This document shows positions 30,601 through 36,600 of a DNA stretch of 64,000 bases, one piece after another. The notes below the pieces were generated by a model. The model worked only from the letters and a program-made list of their open reading frames with translations, was not told the origin of the DNA and made no database searches. The first letter of the stretch is position 1, and every line of letters begins with the position of its first letter. The DNA comes from Saussurea involucrata (Eukaryota > Streptophyta > Magnoliopsida > Asterales > Asteraceae): assembly GCA_033807775.1 (NCBI GenBank), contig CM066321.1:249786422-249850421 (forward strand), written 5' to 3'. A program made the position numbers and the translations under genes.

Positions 30601-31831
30601 GAAGGGAATTGATCCGGTGCATCTCATCCTGACGTGTGTCCATTTCTCATCCAACGGTTGATAACCACTTCTCACATTAGCCTTAACTTCTCGCCGAAAC
30701 CCAACCCTACACTCTAAAGAAAGAAAGAGGAAAATGATGGATTTTGTATGAACAGATAGAGGTAGAGGCTTCAACCAACGACCCAGGTACCACACTGCGA
30801 GCTCCAACTACAGAAGCTGGCCTCGCACCAGCTTGCAAAGATACATGCTTTGCTGATTTAACATTAAAACTTTGGCAAAAAGGATCTGATGGCAGCAAAG
30901 GGAAGGTGTGTTTTCACTATTATTAATCTTAATCCTCATGGTCTAAATTCTTGGCTAATAAATATTAGAGAGAATTACGTTTTTCGTCCCTATGGTTTGC
31001 TAAAAATTGTGGATTTCGTCCCTGTGGTTTCAAAATTTTGTTTTTCGTCCCTATGGTTTGCAATTCATTTCTATTTTCGTCCCTGAGTCCAAAACACTAC
31101 TTTTAAGTATGAAGGACTAAAATAAAAACAAATTGTAAACCATACGGATGAAAATAGCAATAAACTTTAAATCATAAGGACGAAAAAGGTGATGAACTAA
31201 AAACCATAGGAATGAAAATCGCAATTTGAAAACAATAAGGATGAAATTTTCAACAAACCACAGGGACTAAAAATGTAATTTACTCTAAATATTACTAGAT
31301 TTAATGCCAGGATAGATATTAGTGTGAATCAAGAGTAATATAAATTAGACATACATGATCCTGTTAGGTTAAGAATTCATTAAACACACAGTAAAGATGC
31401 AAAAAAAGGAATAAAGAACATAGGAATTTACAAAGTTAGAAAGAAATCCTCTTTAAAATCTACAATATGGCAGCTAATTTTGGTTAATTCAGAGCCGAGC
31501 TTCAATCATTAAGTCATGATGTGGCTCGGCTCGGCTCAGCTCAGGCTGCAGCCTAGTGTGGCTTTTAATGAGTTGGGTCTTTTTGTTGATGCAACATGCA
31601 ATCATATTTACAATTAATAACACTTTGTTTTGTTTTCATTGGATTGGTGTATAGCTTATCTTGGATGCAACGAGTAATATGGCAGCTGTCGAAGTTGGGG
31701 GTGGACCATGGTTCAACAGCTGGGAAGGGCGGACATATACGCCAGAAATCATCAATCGTGCCCTAAACATTCCGGTTGATGTGGAAGGAATCCTTGGTTC
31801 CTTTCCATTGCTCAAACCTCCTGGTTTGTAA
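5915..31831 (+). CDS. VTE1: Tocopherol cyclase, ten exons, chloroplast precursor
   Basis: The enzyme closes the chromanol ring in vitamin E synthesis, turning the prenylated benzoquinols MPBQ and DMPBQ into delta- and gamma-tocopherol. It acts in plastids at plastoglobules and envelope. The joined exons (5915-6222, 9013-9257, 10423-10502, 17840-17916, 23996-24165, 29401-29498, 29604-29711, 30358-30474, 30756-30905, 31655-31831) give 1530 nt, 509 residues, without a stop and with every phase consistent. Landmarks are a Ser/Asn-rich transit-like N-terminus (1 to about 70), YHFDGTTRKFFEGWYFKVS (104 on), QYTEESPNFWGS, MAGGLSTGWIEWG, GFPRKWFW, FVPWNGVVEWE, LRAPTTEAGLAPACKDTC and the ending FPLLKPPGL. 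Length is close to the family's ~490 residues. Intact frame and splice sites argue for a working gene despite about 24 kb of intron. Identification is by recalled family sequence. Confidence 0.97.
7154..7177. repeat. (TA)n microsatellite
   Basis: A pure TA run at the left edge of the GC-rich-ended element in intron 1. Confidence 0.9.
7183..7522. mobile_element. Non-autonomous repeat with GC-rich word-repeated ends
   Basis: Both ends are rich in GCC/GGC words (AAGGCTCGCCGCGACAGCC; GCCATGGCCTCGCCGTGACT) around a T-rich core, and the repeat is bordered by TA runs. The design matches the other word-ended elements in this window. Its termini and target duplication are not clear because it sits between TA microsatellites. 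Confidence 0.45.
7522..7555. repeat. (TA)n microsatellite
   Basis: A pure TA run directly following the GC-rich-ended repeat. Confidence 0.9.
9013..9257 (+). CDS. VTE1: VTE1 exon 2
   Basis: It encodes residues 103-184 plus one base. The acceptor is CTTGAACCAG|C and the donor A|GTAAGT. It carries the invariant EGWYFKVSIPE and FTGVGAQILGPDDEYICQYT segments of tocopherol cyclases. Confidence 0.96.
9350..9721. mobile_element. Tourist/Harbinger-like MITE in VTE1 intron 2
   Basis: Terminal inverted repeats GAGCATCTCCAAC and GTTGGAGATGCTC are flanked by TTA on both sides (9347-9349, 9722-9724), the target duplication of PIF/Harbinger elements. Internally TCTCTAAAATAGAGA occurs repeatedly in both orientations. 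It is 372 bp with no coding capacity. Confidence 0.8.
10423..10502 (+). CDS. VTE1: VTE1 exon 3
   Basis: 80 bp encoding SRHELMLGNSFTVQKGKRPP through PPQ (residue 211). The acceptor is GCATAG|GT and the donor CAG|GTTGAT. It ends in phase 0, and intron 3 is 7.3 kb. Confidence 0.95.
10689..11091. mobile_element. hAT-like MITE with AGCGGT/ACCGCT word ends
   Basis: It is flanked by an exact 11-bp repeat, TAGAATGCACC, at 10678-10688 and 11092-11102, which contains the expected 8-bp hAT duplication. Its ends are dense in GCGGT/ACCGC words (GTTTAGCGGTG, TAATAGCGGTCCCGCG, TTAACCGCTATT, GACCGCGTTAACC) around an AT-rich core. It encodes nothing. Confidence 0.65.
11180..11210. repeat. (GA)n microsatellite
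   Basis: GGGAGGGA followed by an uninterrupted run of GA dinucleotides. Confidence 0.9.
11423..11563 (+). repeat. 5' LTR (141 bp)
   Basis: TGTTAGATATAGTAAATTAG to AAAACTACA. It is clearly homologous to the 3' LTR but longer by about 8 bp, with several mismatches. Confidence 0.93.
11584..12130. repeat. GC-rich minisatellite of CCTGCCGGAA units
   Basis: Imperfect iterations of (A)ACCTGCC(C)GGAA and related TAGCCGACTTCGCCGGAA units fill about 550 bp where leader and gag should be. The tract is open in two frames on both strands (11703-12201 minus, 11856-12143 plus), but this is a compositional artefact of the repeat. Confidence 0.85.
12277..12660 (+). pseudogene. Copia protease remnant
   Basis: The aspartic protease active site WIIDSGATNHMTG lies at about 12367-12405, followed by the typical VLYVPTFPESLISVGQ segment. 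The enzyme would cleave the Gag-Pol polyprotein. The frame stops at 12660 and pol continues in another frame. Confidence 0.85.
12680..13735 (+). pseudogene. Copia integrase remnant
   Basis: It contains the GAG-pre-integrase/HHCC region (HCRLSHPSLPVLKQL; CESGQLGKH, where one zinc Cys has become Gly) and the DDE core spread over at least three frames. The first acidic site is in LVHSDVCGP. The second reads RSNNAKEYF, with Asn where catalytic Asp is expected. The Glu is in QNGIAERKN. Frameshifts near 13048 and 13440 and the altered residues make it inactive. Confidence 0.85.
14044..15023 (+). pseudogene. Copia reverse transcriptase remnant
   Basis: It starts with the conserved HKNHTWDLE and CKWVF blocks, then DVKNAFLNG and SFYGLKQSPRAW in shifted frames, then VVYVDGIIITG at about 14527. 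The catalytic YVDD has become YVDG. Later blocks DLGRLRYFLGIEV and YKSLVGKLNYLTVTRLDISF are well kept. The polymerase would have copied element RNA into cDNA. Confidence 0.88.
15030..15467 (+). pseudogene. Copia RNase H remnant
   Basis: It is readable mainly from 15063: RRSTTGYCVFVGGNLVSWKS, SRSSAESKYKAMA and HIEVDCHLIRDV, ending FADILTKPL near 15450. It is the last pol domain before the 3' LTR. The start is shifted in frame by small indels. Confidence 0.85.
15525..15657 (+). repeat. 3' LTR (133 bp)
   Basis: TGTTAGATATAGTAAATTAG to GAAAAACTACA, followed by the target duplication TGGTG. A purine-rich CTTGAGGAG lies just upstream as a possible polypurine tract. Confidence 0.93.
16380..16929 (+). 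mobile_element. hAT-type MITE with ATATCGG word ends, copy 1
   Basis: 550 bp with ends CTATGCTGTTAC and AACAGCATAC and an exact 8-bp duplication CCTATGAA (16372-16379; 16930-16937). The ends are crowded with ATATCGG/CCGATAT. The core includes an AGTAGACCAGAAG-type segment and GTCGACGAAGGTGTCGAC. A second copy lies in inverse orientation at 26248-26823. Confidence 0.82.
17840..17916 (+). CDS. VTE1: VTE1 exon 4
   Basis: 77 bp encoding VFNQSVSEGFQVTPLWNQGF through DDGR (split codon). The acceptor is ATGCAG|GT and the donor AG|GTGTAT. A 19-bp repeat of the acceptor-side sequence (AGTTGTGGTCTTAATGCAG) occurs twice at 17804-17839. Confidence 0.95.
18119..19385. repeat. LTR-like non-coding tract
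   Basis: It begins TAACACCCTAAAATTTAG and contains duplicated GAGTTACACCTCAAGGAC (about 18778 and 18828). No ORF is present. The texture resembles a long gypsy LTR, but I could not pair it with a second copy in this window. It abuts the truncated gag of the downstream gypsy element. Confidence 0.4.
19391..20217 (+). pseudogene. Gypsy Gag with CCHC knuckle
   Basis: The capsid-like block reads EGDALLWYQWEH, WEEMKAMILRQFRP, VNGLKTEIRAEVR. The frame meets TGA at 19750-19752 in a context of CGA codons, consistent with CpG deamination. It then continues in the same frame to the knuckle CFRCDEKWNVGHRC (about 19999-20040). The protein would coat element RNA. The N-terminus is missing. Confidence 0.85.
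20214..20960 (+). pseudogene. Gypsy aspartic protease and linker
   Basis: Active-site block VMIDPGATHNFIS (about 20223), where plants usually have DSGAT, then LGNSDLILGVHWLEKLG. A one-base shift separates it from gag. The RT N-terminal sequence VRPYRYPHAQKTEIER is in this frame at about 20800 before a 7-nt duplication shifts it. Confidence 0.85.
20850..21933 (+). pseudogene. Gypsy reverse transcriptase and RNase H
   Basis: RT blocks are intact: SPVLLIKKKDGSWRFCVDYR, KLDLKSGYHQIRV, MPFGLTNAPATFQ, and the catalytic FFDDILIYS. The RNase H reads VVEADPSGFGVGAVL (the usual D-A-S start altered to A-D-P), YENELMAI and RTDQRSLKYLM. It ends prematurely at 21933 because GACT is duplicated (GACTGACT at about 21927). 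Upstream, GAGCGGC is duplicated at about 20838. Confidence 0.9.
21947..23644 (+). CDS. Gypsy integrase with C-terminal chromodomain-like tail
   Basis: 565 codons open. The RNase H/integrase linker ALSRE is followed by the HHCC zinc domain (HDSSVGGHSGELKTYQRL, CVTCQQQKA). The DDE core has TMDFIEGLP, TIVSDRDKIF and TAYHPQTDGQSEIVNKTVET. The tail PEGLLDVRSGN, VLLKWKDLPESEATWEDF (about residues 462-510) is a group II-like chromodomain, the mark of chromoviruses that target chromatin. It inserts cDNA into the host genome. It is probably not expressed as a full Pol because upstream frames are broken. Confidence 0.9.
   Translation: MSKLLGFDFEIQYKPAATNVVADALSREFVSETELGAIISSWSLDMEALSEEIKTDMFITRLTREIVEEGKTHVGYSYEQGRLLYKGRIVIPHNSKFIPKLLHEYHDSSVGGHSGELKTYQRLASEWFWVGMRRGVQKYVQACVTCQQQKALTTHPAGLLQPLPIPSLVWEDVTMDFIEGLPRSNGFDMVLVVVDRLTKYTHFLALKHPFTASMVAAIFIKEIVRLHGFPATIVSDRDKIFLSIFWKELFRLQGTTLLRSTAYHPQTDGQSEIVNKTVETYLRCFINGNPRKWVNYLPWAEFWHNTSYHSSSKCTPFKALYGRDPPKLVRTLPGSTGVPSLEEQLLDRDAVLDELRAHLLRAQQVMKQMADKSRRDVEFQVGERVYLKLQPYRQRSMAKRPFQKLASRYYGPFRILERIGKVAYKLQFPDTARIHPFFHVSQLKKAVGERNVSSSLPPQLSGDLELEVTPEGLLDVRSGNTGNGQHLEVLLKWKDLPESEATWEDFTTMCHLFPDFHLEDKVALWGAGNVRHVPIQFTYSRRRKRGGPLQVNELGTTLMGGKSCE
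23996..24165 (+). CDS. VTE1: VTE1 exon 5, with a GC donor
   Basis: 170 bp encoding TNYAKTVKTARWEYSTRPVY through MAGGLST. The acceptor is CTTCAG|GA. Continuity into exon 6 (STG|WIEW) fixes the exon end at ACAG|GCAAAA, so the 3' neighbour is a GC-AG intron. Confidence 0.94.
24241..24448. mobile_element. GAGAAGTTGAGGTT MITE, copy 1
   Basis: About 210 bp with long inverted ends: GTGTGAGAAGTTGAGGTTAA at the left and CTAACCTCAACTTCTAACTG at the right. A shared core CTCCCATGAATTGCGGC is followed by GAATTGATCC. Four more copies lie at 24461, 28320, 30497 and 32035. Confidence 0.8.
24461..24690. mobile_element. GAGAAGTTGAGGTT MITE, copy 2
   Basis: It follows copy 1 by only about 12 bp, in the same orientation. 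It has an extra GTGAGAAGC insertion and a duplicated TCTCATCCTAATGTGTATCC segment. Confidence 0.8.
25128..25862. mobile_element. Non-autonomous repeat with GAGGCG/CGCCTC word ends
   Basis: The left ~120 bp are rich in GAGGCG words (GCCTTGAGGTGAGGCGG, TGAGGCGTTTCTGAGGCGC). The right end has AAAACGCCTCGAG and CCGCCTTTTAAAACG. The core is strongly AT-rich. The ends TGGTTTTCAAG and CTTTTAAAACG are roughly inverted. It belongs by design with the other word-ended repeats; its target duplication is unclear. Confidence 0.5.
26248..26823 (-). mobile_element. hAT-type MITE with ATATCGG word ends, copy 2 (inverted)
   Basis: Reverse-complement counterpart of 16380-16929, with ends CTATGCAGTTAATATCGG and GTAACAACATAG and a 7-of-8 duplication CTTCCAGG/CTTCCAGA (26240-26247; 26824-26831). 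It shares TTGATGTTTTGATGTTGAAA and the AGTCAACTAGTCTAAGTTAG core segment with copy 1. Confidence 0.82.
26853..27803. mobile_element. Element with TGGCGGAGCC terminal inverted repeats
   Basis: The left end TGGCGGAGCCACG and right end GGCTCCGCCCA are inverted. The interior has no intact ORF and includes a near-duplicated segment TTATTCACACAAACCC (27515 and 27569) and a TA microsatellite at 27594-27621. The superfamily is unresolved. Confidence 0.5.
27594..27621. repeat. (TA)n microsatellite
   Basis: A pure TA run inside the GGCGGAGCC-ended element. Confidence 0.9.
28140..28306 (-). mobile_element. tRNA-derived SINE
   Basis: On the minus strand there is an RNA polymerase III A box, TAGCGCAGTGGTTGA (within 28294-28273), and a B box, GGTTCGATTCC (28236-28226). 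A tRNA-unrelated body GGGATTAGTCCGGGCTGTGCC ends in a short A/T tail. It is flanked by the 11-bp duplication GTTATACCTTT (28129-28139; 28307-28317). Box spacing and the body fit a plant SINE and not a tRNA gene. Confidence 0.85.
28320..28543. mobile_element. GAGAAGTTGAGGTT MITE, copy 3
   Basis: This copy has clean flanks: ATACCTTTAA at 28310-28319 and 28544-28553, a 9-10-bp duplication that suggests a Mutator-type mobiliser. It lies two bases after the SINE duplication. Confidence 0.82.
28687..28712 (-). other. Possible Helitron-like 3' end
   Basis: The minus strand reads GTTGCACGGAAAGCGCAAC, a 5-bp stem hairpin, followed by CTAGCTAG. The spacing is tighter than typical and there is no identified 5' end, so this is only a candidate. 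Confidence 0.3.
29038..29229 (+). repeat. Left arm of inverted repeat flanking VTE1 exons 6-7
   Basis: From ATTAATCGTTAAGCCATTAA to TTATCCAGACAAAC, about 190 bp, matching the reverse complement of 29728-29913. Shared landmarks are AAAATGGCTATATG, CACCTCACTTGTCC (degenerate), CTCTCTCT and TGCCTCCCTCAAACC. It lies in intron 5, about 170 bp before exon 6. Confidence 0.85.
29401..29498 (+). CDS. VTE1: VTE1 exon 6
   Basis: 98 bp encoding WIEWGEQRFEFENAPSYSEK through GGGFPRKWFW (residue 326). The acceptor is TTTTCCAG|GT and the donor TGG|GTAAAT. Confidence 0.96.
29604..29711 (+). CDS. VTE1: VTE1 exon 7
   Basis: 108 bp, 36 codons, VQCNVFKGASGEVGLTCGGG through ENAAL. The acceptor is CTGCAG|GT and the donor CTG|GTATGA. 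It is separated from exon 6 by only 105 bp, the one intron with no insertion. Confidence 0.96.
29728..29998 (-). mobile_element. MITE forming the right arm of the inverted repeat
   Basis: It starts 16 bp after exon 7. Reading on the minus strand it opens AAGGGGTTGTTTACTTAAGC near 29998, includes the segment shared with the left arm (29913-29728), and ends TTATCCAGACAAGC. The left copy lacks the first ~85 bp. It encodes nothing. Confidence 0.7.
30193..30326. repeat. 67-bp tandem duplication in VTE1 intron 7
   Basis: Two nearly identical units of GTGATGATGAATCAAATTTC through GTTGTTGAGTC and CATGT. The segment CATAAGGTGATGATGAATCAAA (30183-30204) also resembles the exon-8/intron-8 junction at 30470-30490, so this region may have been copied from that junction. 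Confidence 0.75.
30358..30474 (+). CDS. VTE1: VTE1 exon 8
   Basis: 117 bp, 39 codons, VGVHFGGELYEFVPWNGVVE through DNGTHK. The acceptor is TTTCAG|GT and the donor AAG|GTGATT. Confidence 0.96.
30497..30708. mobile_element. GAGAAGTTGAGGTT MITE, copy 4
   Basis: It lies in VTE1 intron 8 (281 bp), filling most of it between exons 8 and 9. It has the same ends and core as the other copies. Confidence 0.8.
30756..30905 (+). CDS. VTE1: VTE1 exon 9
   Basis: 150 bp, 50 codons, IEVEASTNDPGTTLRAPTTE through GSDGSKGK. The acceptor is GAACAG|AT and the donor AAG|GTGTGT. Confidence 0.95.
30967..31286. mobile_element. MITE with AGAGTAAATTAC ends
   Basis: The ends AGAGAGAATTACGTTTTTCG and AAAATGTAATTTACTCT are inverted, with an exact 7-bp duplication AAATATT (30960-30966; 31287-31293). 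The interior repeats CGTCCCTATGGTTT several times. It lies in VTE1 intron 9. Confidence 0.8.
31655..31831 (+). CDS. VTE1: VTE1 exon 10 (terminal)
   Basis: It encodes LILDATSNMAAVEVGGGPWF through PLLKPPGL and the TAA stop. The acceptor is GTATAG|CT. No strong AATAAA follows within 200 bp, so the polyadenylation site is unclear. Confidence 0.96.
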   Translation, partial: LILDATSNMAAVEVGGGPWFNSWEGRTYTPEIINRALNIPVDVEGILGSFPLLKPPGL

Positions 31832-32034
31832 AACTAATTAATTGATTATGTTTCTGTTGCTGTATCACATCTCAATAGTCGATACATATGCATATACATA
31901 TACATATACGTGTACTTAAGTGCTGTACGTGACATGTAAATAGAGACCATATGTACAAAACGAATGCAAAAGGTTCAGATTGTGTCTGGATTACAATTAT
32001 AAAACTCAAGTTCGTAACTATATTACTCATTTTG

Positions 32035-32268
32035 GGCGAATGATCATCTCAGAAGTTGAGGTTAATATGAGAAGCGTGAGAAGTGGATTTGAACCGTTAT
32101 ATCACTTTTTATCAAATGTCCTCCATAAATCGCGCCTTAGAAGTGAATTGATCCCTTGCATCTCGATGCATCTTTATCTCGGTGCATCCATTTCTCATCC
32201 AACGGTTGATAACCACTTATCACGCTTTTCACGTTAAACACAACTTCTCATCCGAATCCAACCCACTT
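32035..32268. mobile_element. GAGAAGTTGAGGTT MITE, copy 5
   Basis: It lies about 200 bp past the VTE1 stop codon and may fall in the 3' UTR or terminator region. It is the most diverged copy (left end TCTCAGAAGTTGAGGTTAAT). Confidence 0.75.
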
Positions 32269-32581
32269 ATTTTGTTCTAAAATAAATGTTCACAATAAAA
32301 TTTAGAGTAAATTACATGATTGGTCCCCGTGGTTTATAAAATTGCAATGTGCCTGTCCGTCCCTAAATCAAAATAATTATGGAAAATGTCCTTGTGGTTT
32401 ACATTTTCACACGTCTTTGGTCCCTCCGTCCTAACTCCGTTAACATAAATCTGTTAACTAGATTTATTAGGAGGGTAACTTGGTCATTTTATAATTTAGT
32501 TATTTTCTATTAAAAAACAGACACACACATATGTATACAAGATCCACACACGTATACATCACCTCTTTTCATAATATATAT

Positions 32582-34105
32582 ATGGGAAAGTTTAAATGAA
32601 ACTCATTTCTCATCGTGCACATGAGGACGAATCTTGGCTCTTCCATCTCTGTTGATCTAACACTCGTATTAAATAGAGTTTTTAATTAAAATTATTAATT
32701 AAGGTGATTAGGGGTAAAAAATGAAGACGATTTCAATCTCACGCCTACCATATGTCTTTTTATTTTCTTTTTTAATTAAAAAACGTTTACCTCTTAAAAT
32801 TTAAAATAAATTGTCTTAAAAATTACTAGTATTTTAATCAAACAAGTTACATAAAAAAAACGAGAATTTCGTGCTCTTCGATATGACATCCATCTCGGTA
32901 TAGTTTTTTTGTTTTAACCGTTTTTATGTGAAATGCTATATATGTGTTATATTCATTATGAATATTTATGTAAGTTCAAGTGTGTACAACACCTAGACAC
33001 CGTAAGTCCGTAAATCAACACCACCTTTTTCGACACTTTCTTCAACGTCATAAGACATCACATTATTCATCACCGTAACCCAACACCCATCGAGACGAAT
33101 CGAGAACCCATCGAGTTTCGGTTGTGAATCGGGGACAAAAGAGAGTGTGCCACTCTCCACACCTTCACGGGTCATTCATGTATTATTCATCATGAATAAT
33201 GTATCATTCAGAATGAATAATACAACATTTAAGATGAATAATACACGATTCATGAATTCGTATTGTATTATTCATTCTGGATATTGTATTAATCATCATG
33301 AATAGTGAATGAACGTTCACACTTGTTATTAATACTGAATGTGGACACCCGGGTATGTGCATACATATTCATAATGAATAAAAGTAAGTTTTGGTTGTGA
33401 ATCGGGGAACAAAAGAGAGTGCATCATGTGTCCACACCTTCACGGGTCATTCATGTATTATTCATCATGAATAATGTATCATTTAGGATGAATAATACAA
33501 CATTTAGAGTGAATAATACACGATTCATGATGAATAACACATGAGTCATGAACTCATGTATTATTCATCCTGAATGTTGTATTATTCATCCTGAATACCG
33601 TATTATTTATCCTGAATACTGTATTATTCATATTGAATACTGTATTAATTATCATTAATAGTGAATGAACGTTCACCTTTGTTATCCATACTGAATGTGG
33701 ACACCGGAGACATGCATACATAATCATAATGAATATATCACATAAATAGCATTTCACGTAAAAAACGGTTAAAACTTAAAAAAAAAAAACTATATCGAGA
33801 TGGATGTCACATCGAAGAGCACGAAATTCTCGTTTTTTGGATGTAATTTGTTAGATTTAAATATTAATAATTTTTAAGAATTTATTTTAAAGATTAAGGG
33901 GGTAAAAGTTTTTTCATTAAAAAAGAAAATAAAAAGTCAAATAATGTAGGCGCTGATTCAAATTTCCATCTTTGTCCCTAATCACTTCTCAATTAATCTT
34001 ATTTTGTTTTAACCATTGATTAGTTTGATCAATGCCTGTAATTTGTCCTCGTGTGCACAATGAAAAATGAGTTTTCATTTGAACACAACCCTATATATGT
34101 ATATC
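32582..34105. mobile_element. Fold-back element with ~390-bp inverted arms
   Basis: The arms 32582-32970 and 33715-34105 are reverse complements: AAATGAAACTCATTTCTCAT against ATGAGTTTTCATTTGAACAC, and CGAGAATTTCGTGCTCTTCG against CGAAGAGCACGAAATTCTCG. The middle is a ~277-bp direct duplication (33115-33380; 33391-33740). Both units are filled with palindromic TATTATTCATCATGAATAAT. There is no coding capacity. It could be a non-autonomous MULE. Confidence 0.75.
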
Positions 34106-34982
34106 ATGTATAAACACAACATGTATATTTACCCACACAGATGAAGCTCCACGCCACCACCCTGTCTTCATCTTCCAACATTGATCATTTCTTCTCCTAT
34201 GAAGATGAAACCCAACCTCCGTCGATGACCCCCATAGGCCACGACCAATACTCTGTTTTGCCTCCAACTCCGGCCATCAAGGAAACCTACCTTTATCTCC
34301 GGCTAACACCGAGACCCACCTTCAAAGCTTTTTATGGAGATCGATAATCATGACAAAGCAGATTTAAGCCGACCAAAAAAATGATCGGTCTCATCCATCC
34401 CCACCTTCTACCTTGGGTTTTGGTTTTTTTTCAATCGAAGCCCGTATGTTTATCAGTGAGGTTGAACGCGTTTCTTCTTTGTGATTTACTACTCTAATTC
34501 ACAGAAAACGCAGTATTTTGTTTCCTATGATCTAAACCGATGAAGTTGATGTGGTGCAGTTGGAAAGGAAAATCACTCTCAACCATACCTATTTTACTTA
34601 TTTTTATTTTTCATCTAAAAAATAAAAAATAAAAAATAAAAAATAATGTAAACCAGAAGATTAGTTCTCACGTGTTCTTACCACCTTCCCCGAGACCCCC
34701 ACCCTCATTTCTTTGCTGCTCTTCGACATGCTTTCGGCAGCTTATTTGGCAATAGTCACCGTCGCATGAACACACAACACCACCCATTGTTGTGTCTACG
34801 GTGAATACCCAACTCCCGAGTTCTCTCGGTGTTTTGTCCGTGTACTATGTGTGTGATGAGGTGGCCAGGTGAGAACGGTACCACAGTCGGAGATTTCTCT
34901 CTCTTAAGCATACACACAAACACACTGGCGGAGAAACATACAAAATGGAAAAAACGGACAGGGGTTGGTTTTATTGTGTTGC
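34106..34982. other. Unassigned sequence between nested elements
   Basis: An open frame at 34141-34347 starts at an ATG (MKLHATTLSSSSNIDHFFSY) and has no recognised domain. It could be the first exon of a captured gene fragment. An AAAAATA-type simple repeat lies at 34617-34648. Nothing else is recognised. Confidence 0.35.
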
Positions 34983-35218
34983 AGGAACGAGTCTTCAATC
35001 CCAACAGAGATCAAGGAACGAGTCATGGATGGAAAAAATTTGACATTATTCAATGTCCGAATACACCCATCGAACATCTTAATCCGTACAGTACCGATAC
35101 CCTGAGTGACGCACAAAGTACTGTTTCCCATGTAAATACTGTTACCTTCAACTTTTTCGAAGGTAGAGAAACAGTCCCGAAATGGTGTCATGTGGAAAGA
35201 TGCACCGGTATCTAACAC
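34983..35218 (-). pseudogene. Copia protease fragment
   Basis: MLDTGASFHMTPFRDCFSTF carries the DTGA active site of a retropepsin. It is followed by GIGTVRIKMFDG and LNNVKFFPSMTRSLISVG. The sequence ends abruptly after LISVG, where the element is truncated. Confidence 0.8.
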
Positions 35219-36165
35219 CCATCGCTTGTCACCTTGCGGTGGTGTAACTGTGGCAGAGAAGCCATCTTGCTCCTTTTCGGCTGCAACGGCTGAGGTGTCC
35301 GCATTGTGTTTGCTATTAAGACTCGAACAGTCCTTAACCCAATGACCTGGCTTGTGGCAATAATTACGTTGCCACGCGTCTTTGATTTCCCCCGAGAACC
35401 AGGTCGGCGAGACGGAGAGTGCCCACAGTTTCTTCCTCTTGAAGACTGCTGATCGTCTCGGCCTCTGTCAGCAAATAGACCTTGACTGTAATTATTTTCT
35501 CTGTGATTGTTACCGATTTGCATCTGAATTCTTTGATCTTCAGAAATCATTCATGTTTTCACATCAGACAAAGAAAGAATTTCTCTTCCATAAATAAAAC
35601 TGTTAGTGAATTGGGAATATTTCTCGGGAAGTGAATACAACAGGATCATAACAAGCGCTTCTTCATCTTTTGCAAGAAGCGCATCCGTTGCCTTCAACTT
35701 CATGATGATGTCTTCAAATTCGGTCATGTTCGCCTTAATTGTTGTGCCTTCCTTCATTTTGAAGAAGAGACACGACCGTATTAGTAACAATCTGTTGGTC
35801 AAAGTTTTCTTGAGATATAAGTTCTCAAGCTTGCTCCAAATACCCGCATCTATCTTTTCAGATACAATCTCAGATATAACATTATCTTTCATAGCCATCT
35901 GCAAAGTAGTAAATGCCCATGCTTCCATTTCTTTAACCTTAAGGTCAGACATATTGGGGTCTAACTCGTCTTTAGCAAATACTACGGGATGGACTCAATT
36001 TTTCCTAAGTGCCGCAGATGTTGTGAACTGCCATTTACCAAAGTCACCGTCCCCATTCCAAGTCTGTATACGAATCCCAGCCCCAGACAAATTAAAGGTA
36101 CCTTTTTGGTACGGTTTTTGGAACTGGTTAGAAGGACCGACTCCAAATGGGGTTTCTACTTCAGC
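35212..36165 (-). pseudogene. Copia Gag remnant
   Basis: The N-terminal MAEVETPFGVGPSNQF (about 36165) and WNGDGDFGKWQ lead into VKEMEAWAFTTLQMAMKDNV, SKLENLYLKKTLTNRLLL and LLYSLPEKYSQFTNSFIYG, the UBN2-type Gag fold. The frame stops near 35985 and 35551, then continues in another frame to a basic RGRDDQQSSRGRN tail. The zinc knuckle is degenerate. It would form the particle coat; it is inactive here. Confidence 0.8.
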
Positions 36166-36412
36166 CATAGAGAAAACAAAATGTGTAAACTTGTTTATGT
36201 ATATTTTCTACACAAACCCAAATCTAGATTCGATGCTCTTATACCAATTGTTAGGAAAAATTTATCGTGCCAAATAACGAGAAGCTCACAAATGATTTAT
36301 AAGGTCCCAAAACGAGTAGAAATCCAAGTGCACAATAAACCCAACAACAAATGCGGATAACAATAATCTAGATGTTACACAATAATTCTCTAATGTAGAA
36401 AATTAAACCCAC

Positions 36413-36414
<2 letters not shown>

Positions 36415-36462
<48 letters not shown>

Positions 36463-36600
36463 TAGATAGATAGATAGATAAAAACGATGAAAACGTTAGT
36501 ATCTATATATATATATATATATATATATATAGCAAGATATATATAAGTGTATATATCGACGATATATATATATATATGGCAATATCACAACCAATAACAC
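36415..36600. repeat. (TA)n and (GATA)n microsatellites
   Basis: Three TA runs (about 36416-36461, 36505-36531, 36563-36577) and a GATA run at 36461-36480. Confidence 0.9.
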
